A DNA stretch of 5,579 bases, taken from Prevotellaceae bacterium (lineage in GTDB: Bacteria > Bacteroidota > Bacteroidia > Bacteroidales > Bacteroidaceae). Location of the stretch: contig JAFLUV010000152.1 of assembly GCA_022508635.1 (NCBI GenBank), forward strand, positions 1 through 5,579, written 5' to 3'. This document shows positions 4,784-5,579 of this stretch, one piece after another; positions within the stretch are counted from its first letter, which is position 1; each line of letters opens with the position of its first letter. A program made the translations under genes and the position numbers. Below the pieces are notes generated by a model that had not been told where the DNA came from, ran no database searches, and saw nothing but the letters and a program-made list of their open reading frames with translations.

Positions 4784-5579
4784 ATGATACAGAACAACCA
4801 ACATCAGCAAACAGAAGAAAAAAGCCTGCAAAAGTATGCCCGTAACCTTGTGGACGAGGCAAGGGCTGGAAAACTTGACCCTGTTATCGGGCGTGACGAT
4901 GAGATACGTCGTGTGCTACAAATTCTCTCACGTCGCACGAAGAACAATCCTATTCTCATCGGCGAGCCTGGTACGGGTAAGACAGCTATCGTGGAGGGAC
5001 TTGCTCACCGCATCCTGCGCGGTGATGTGCCCGAGAACCTAAAGAACAAGCAGCTATACAGCCTTGACATGGGTGCACTCATAGCCGGTGCCATGTACAA
5101 GGGCGAGTTCGAGGAGCGACTGAAAAGTGTCGTGCGCGAAGTGACGGAAAGCAACGGGGGCATCATTCTCTTCATTGACGAGATACACACCCTGGTTGGA
5201 GCTGGTAAGAGCGACGGTGCAATGGATGCTGCCAACATCCTGAAGCCTGCTCTTGCACGGGGCGAGATGAGGAGCATCGGCGCTACGACGCTTGATGAGT
5301 ACCAAAAGTACTTTGAGAAGGATAAAGCTCTGGAGCGACGCTTCCAGACGGTCATGGTCGATGAGCCGGATACGCTCTCTGGCATCAGTATCCTGCGCGG
5401 TCTGAAGGAACGCTATGAGAACCATCATAAGGTACGCATTCAGGACGATGCAGTTATAGCTGCCGTACAGCTTTCACAGCGTTACATCACCGAGCGCTTC
5501 CTGCCTGACAAGGCTATCGACCTCATGGACGAGGCTGCTGCCAAGCTGCGCATGGAGCGTGACTCCGTGCCCGAAGAGA
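4784..5579 (+). CDS. clpB: ClpB-type disaggregase lacking the N-terminal domain (3' end beyond window)
   Basis: ClpB is a hexameric AAA+ ATPase that works with DnaK to pull proteins out of aggregates. The 265 visible residues begin MIQNNQHQQTEEKSLQKYARNL and go straight into the first ATPase domain: KLDPVIGRD (30-38), Walker A GEPGTGKT (60-67), Walker B ILFIDE (128-133), sensor GATT (166-169), arginine-finger region ALERRF (182-187) and LPDKAIDLMDEAAA (240-253). The text then enters what should be the coiled-coil middle domain. The Clp_N domain of about 145 residues is missing, and the 235 nt back to asnS cannot hold it. IGRDDEIRRVLQILSRRTKNNP and GAGKSDGAMDAANILKPALARG favour ClpB over ClpA or ClpC, but the distinguishing middle domain is out of view. 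The pore loop reads AGAMYKGEF, with M104 where K is usual. An alternative start at 4766 would add six residues. It sits behind its own terminator-separated start region, apart from purB-asnS. Confidence 0.92.
   Translation, partial: MIQNNQHQQTEEKSLQKYARNLVDEARAGKLDPVIGRDDEIRRVLQILSRRTKNNPILIGEPGTGKTAIVEGLAHRILRGDVPENLKNKQLYSLDMGALIAGAMYKGEFEERLKSVVREVTESNGGIILFIDEIHTLVGAGKSDGAMDAANILKPALARGEMRSIGATTLDEYQKYFEKDKALERRFQTVMVDEPDTLSGISILRGLKERYENHHKVRIQDDAVIAAVQLSQRYITERFLPDKAIDLMDEAAAKLRMERDSVPEE

Overview
The window looks like a chromosomal housekeeping segment from a member of the Bacteroidales (Bacteroidota), with a Prevotella- or Bacteroides-like character. Three things suggest this. The promoters have the phylum's TTTG / TAnnTTTG form instead of a sigma70 form. 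The four recognisable plus-strand proteins read like their Bacteroidales counterparts. The RNA pseudouridine synthase carries a Gly/Tyr/Arg/Gln-rich N-terminal extension. Genus-level assignment is inference only.

Layout. At the left edge (1-142, minus strand) is the 5' end of a small gene whose start resembles a Bacteroidales cysteine-containing protein family of unknown function. Its frame appears broken after about 22 codons. It has a clear promoter of its own on the minus strand (169-199). A second clear promoter on the plus strand (265-294) points the other way, into purB. The region between them is a compact divergent control region with several palindromic and repeated words, followed by an AT-rich purB leader. 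Then come purB (370-1713, adenylosuccinate lyase), an RluB/RsuA-family 23S or 16S rRNA pseudouridine synthase (1797-3074) with four tandem 19-residue repeats in its N-terminal tail, and asnS (3097-4548, asparaginyl-tRNA synthetase). The gaps are 83 and 22 nt with no terminator, so these three are probably one transcription unit linking purine synthesis, ribosome maturation and tRNA charging. A strong intrinsic terminator (4577-4617) closes it.

After the terminator a separate gene begins at about 4784 and runs off the right edge. It encodes the first ATPase domain of a ClpB-type disaggregase but starts directly at the linker before that domain, with no N-terminal Clp_N substrate-binding domain. 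There is no room upstream for one (235 nt from the asnS stop, part of it terminator). It also has a methionine where the conserved pore-loop lysine is expected, and a strong Shine-Dalgarno-like AAGGAG, which is unusual in this phylum.

I see no wholly novel system here. The points most worth a second look are the N-domain-less ClpB with its altered pore loop, the repeat-tailed pseudouridine synthase whose repeats have diverged almost only at synonymous positions, a roughly 19-residue insertion in AsnRS, and the frame-broken small gene at the left edge.
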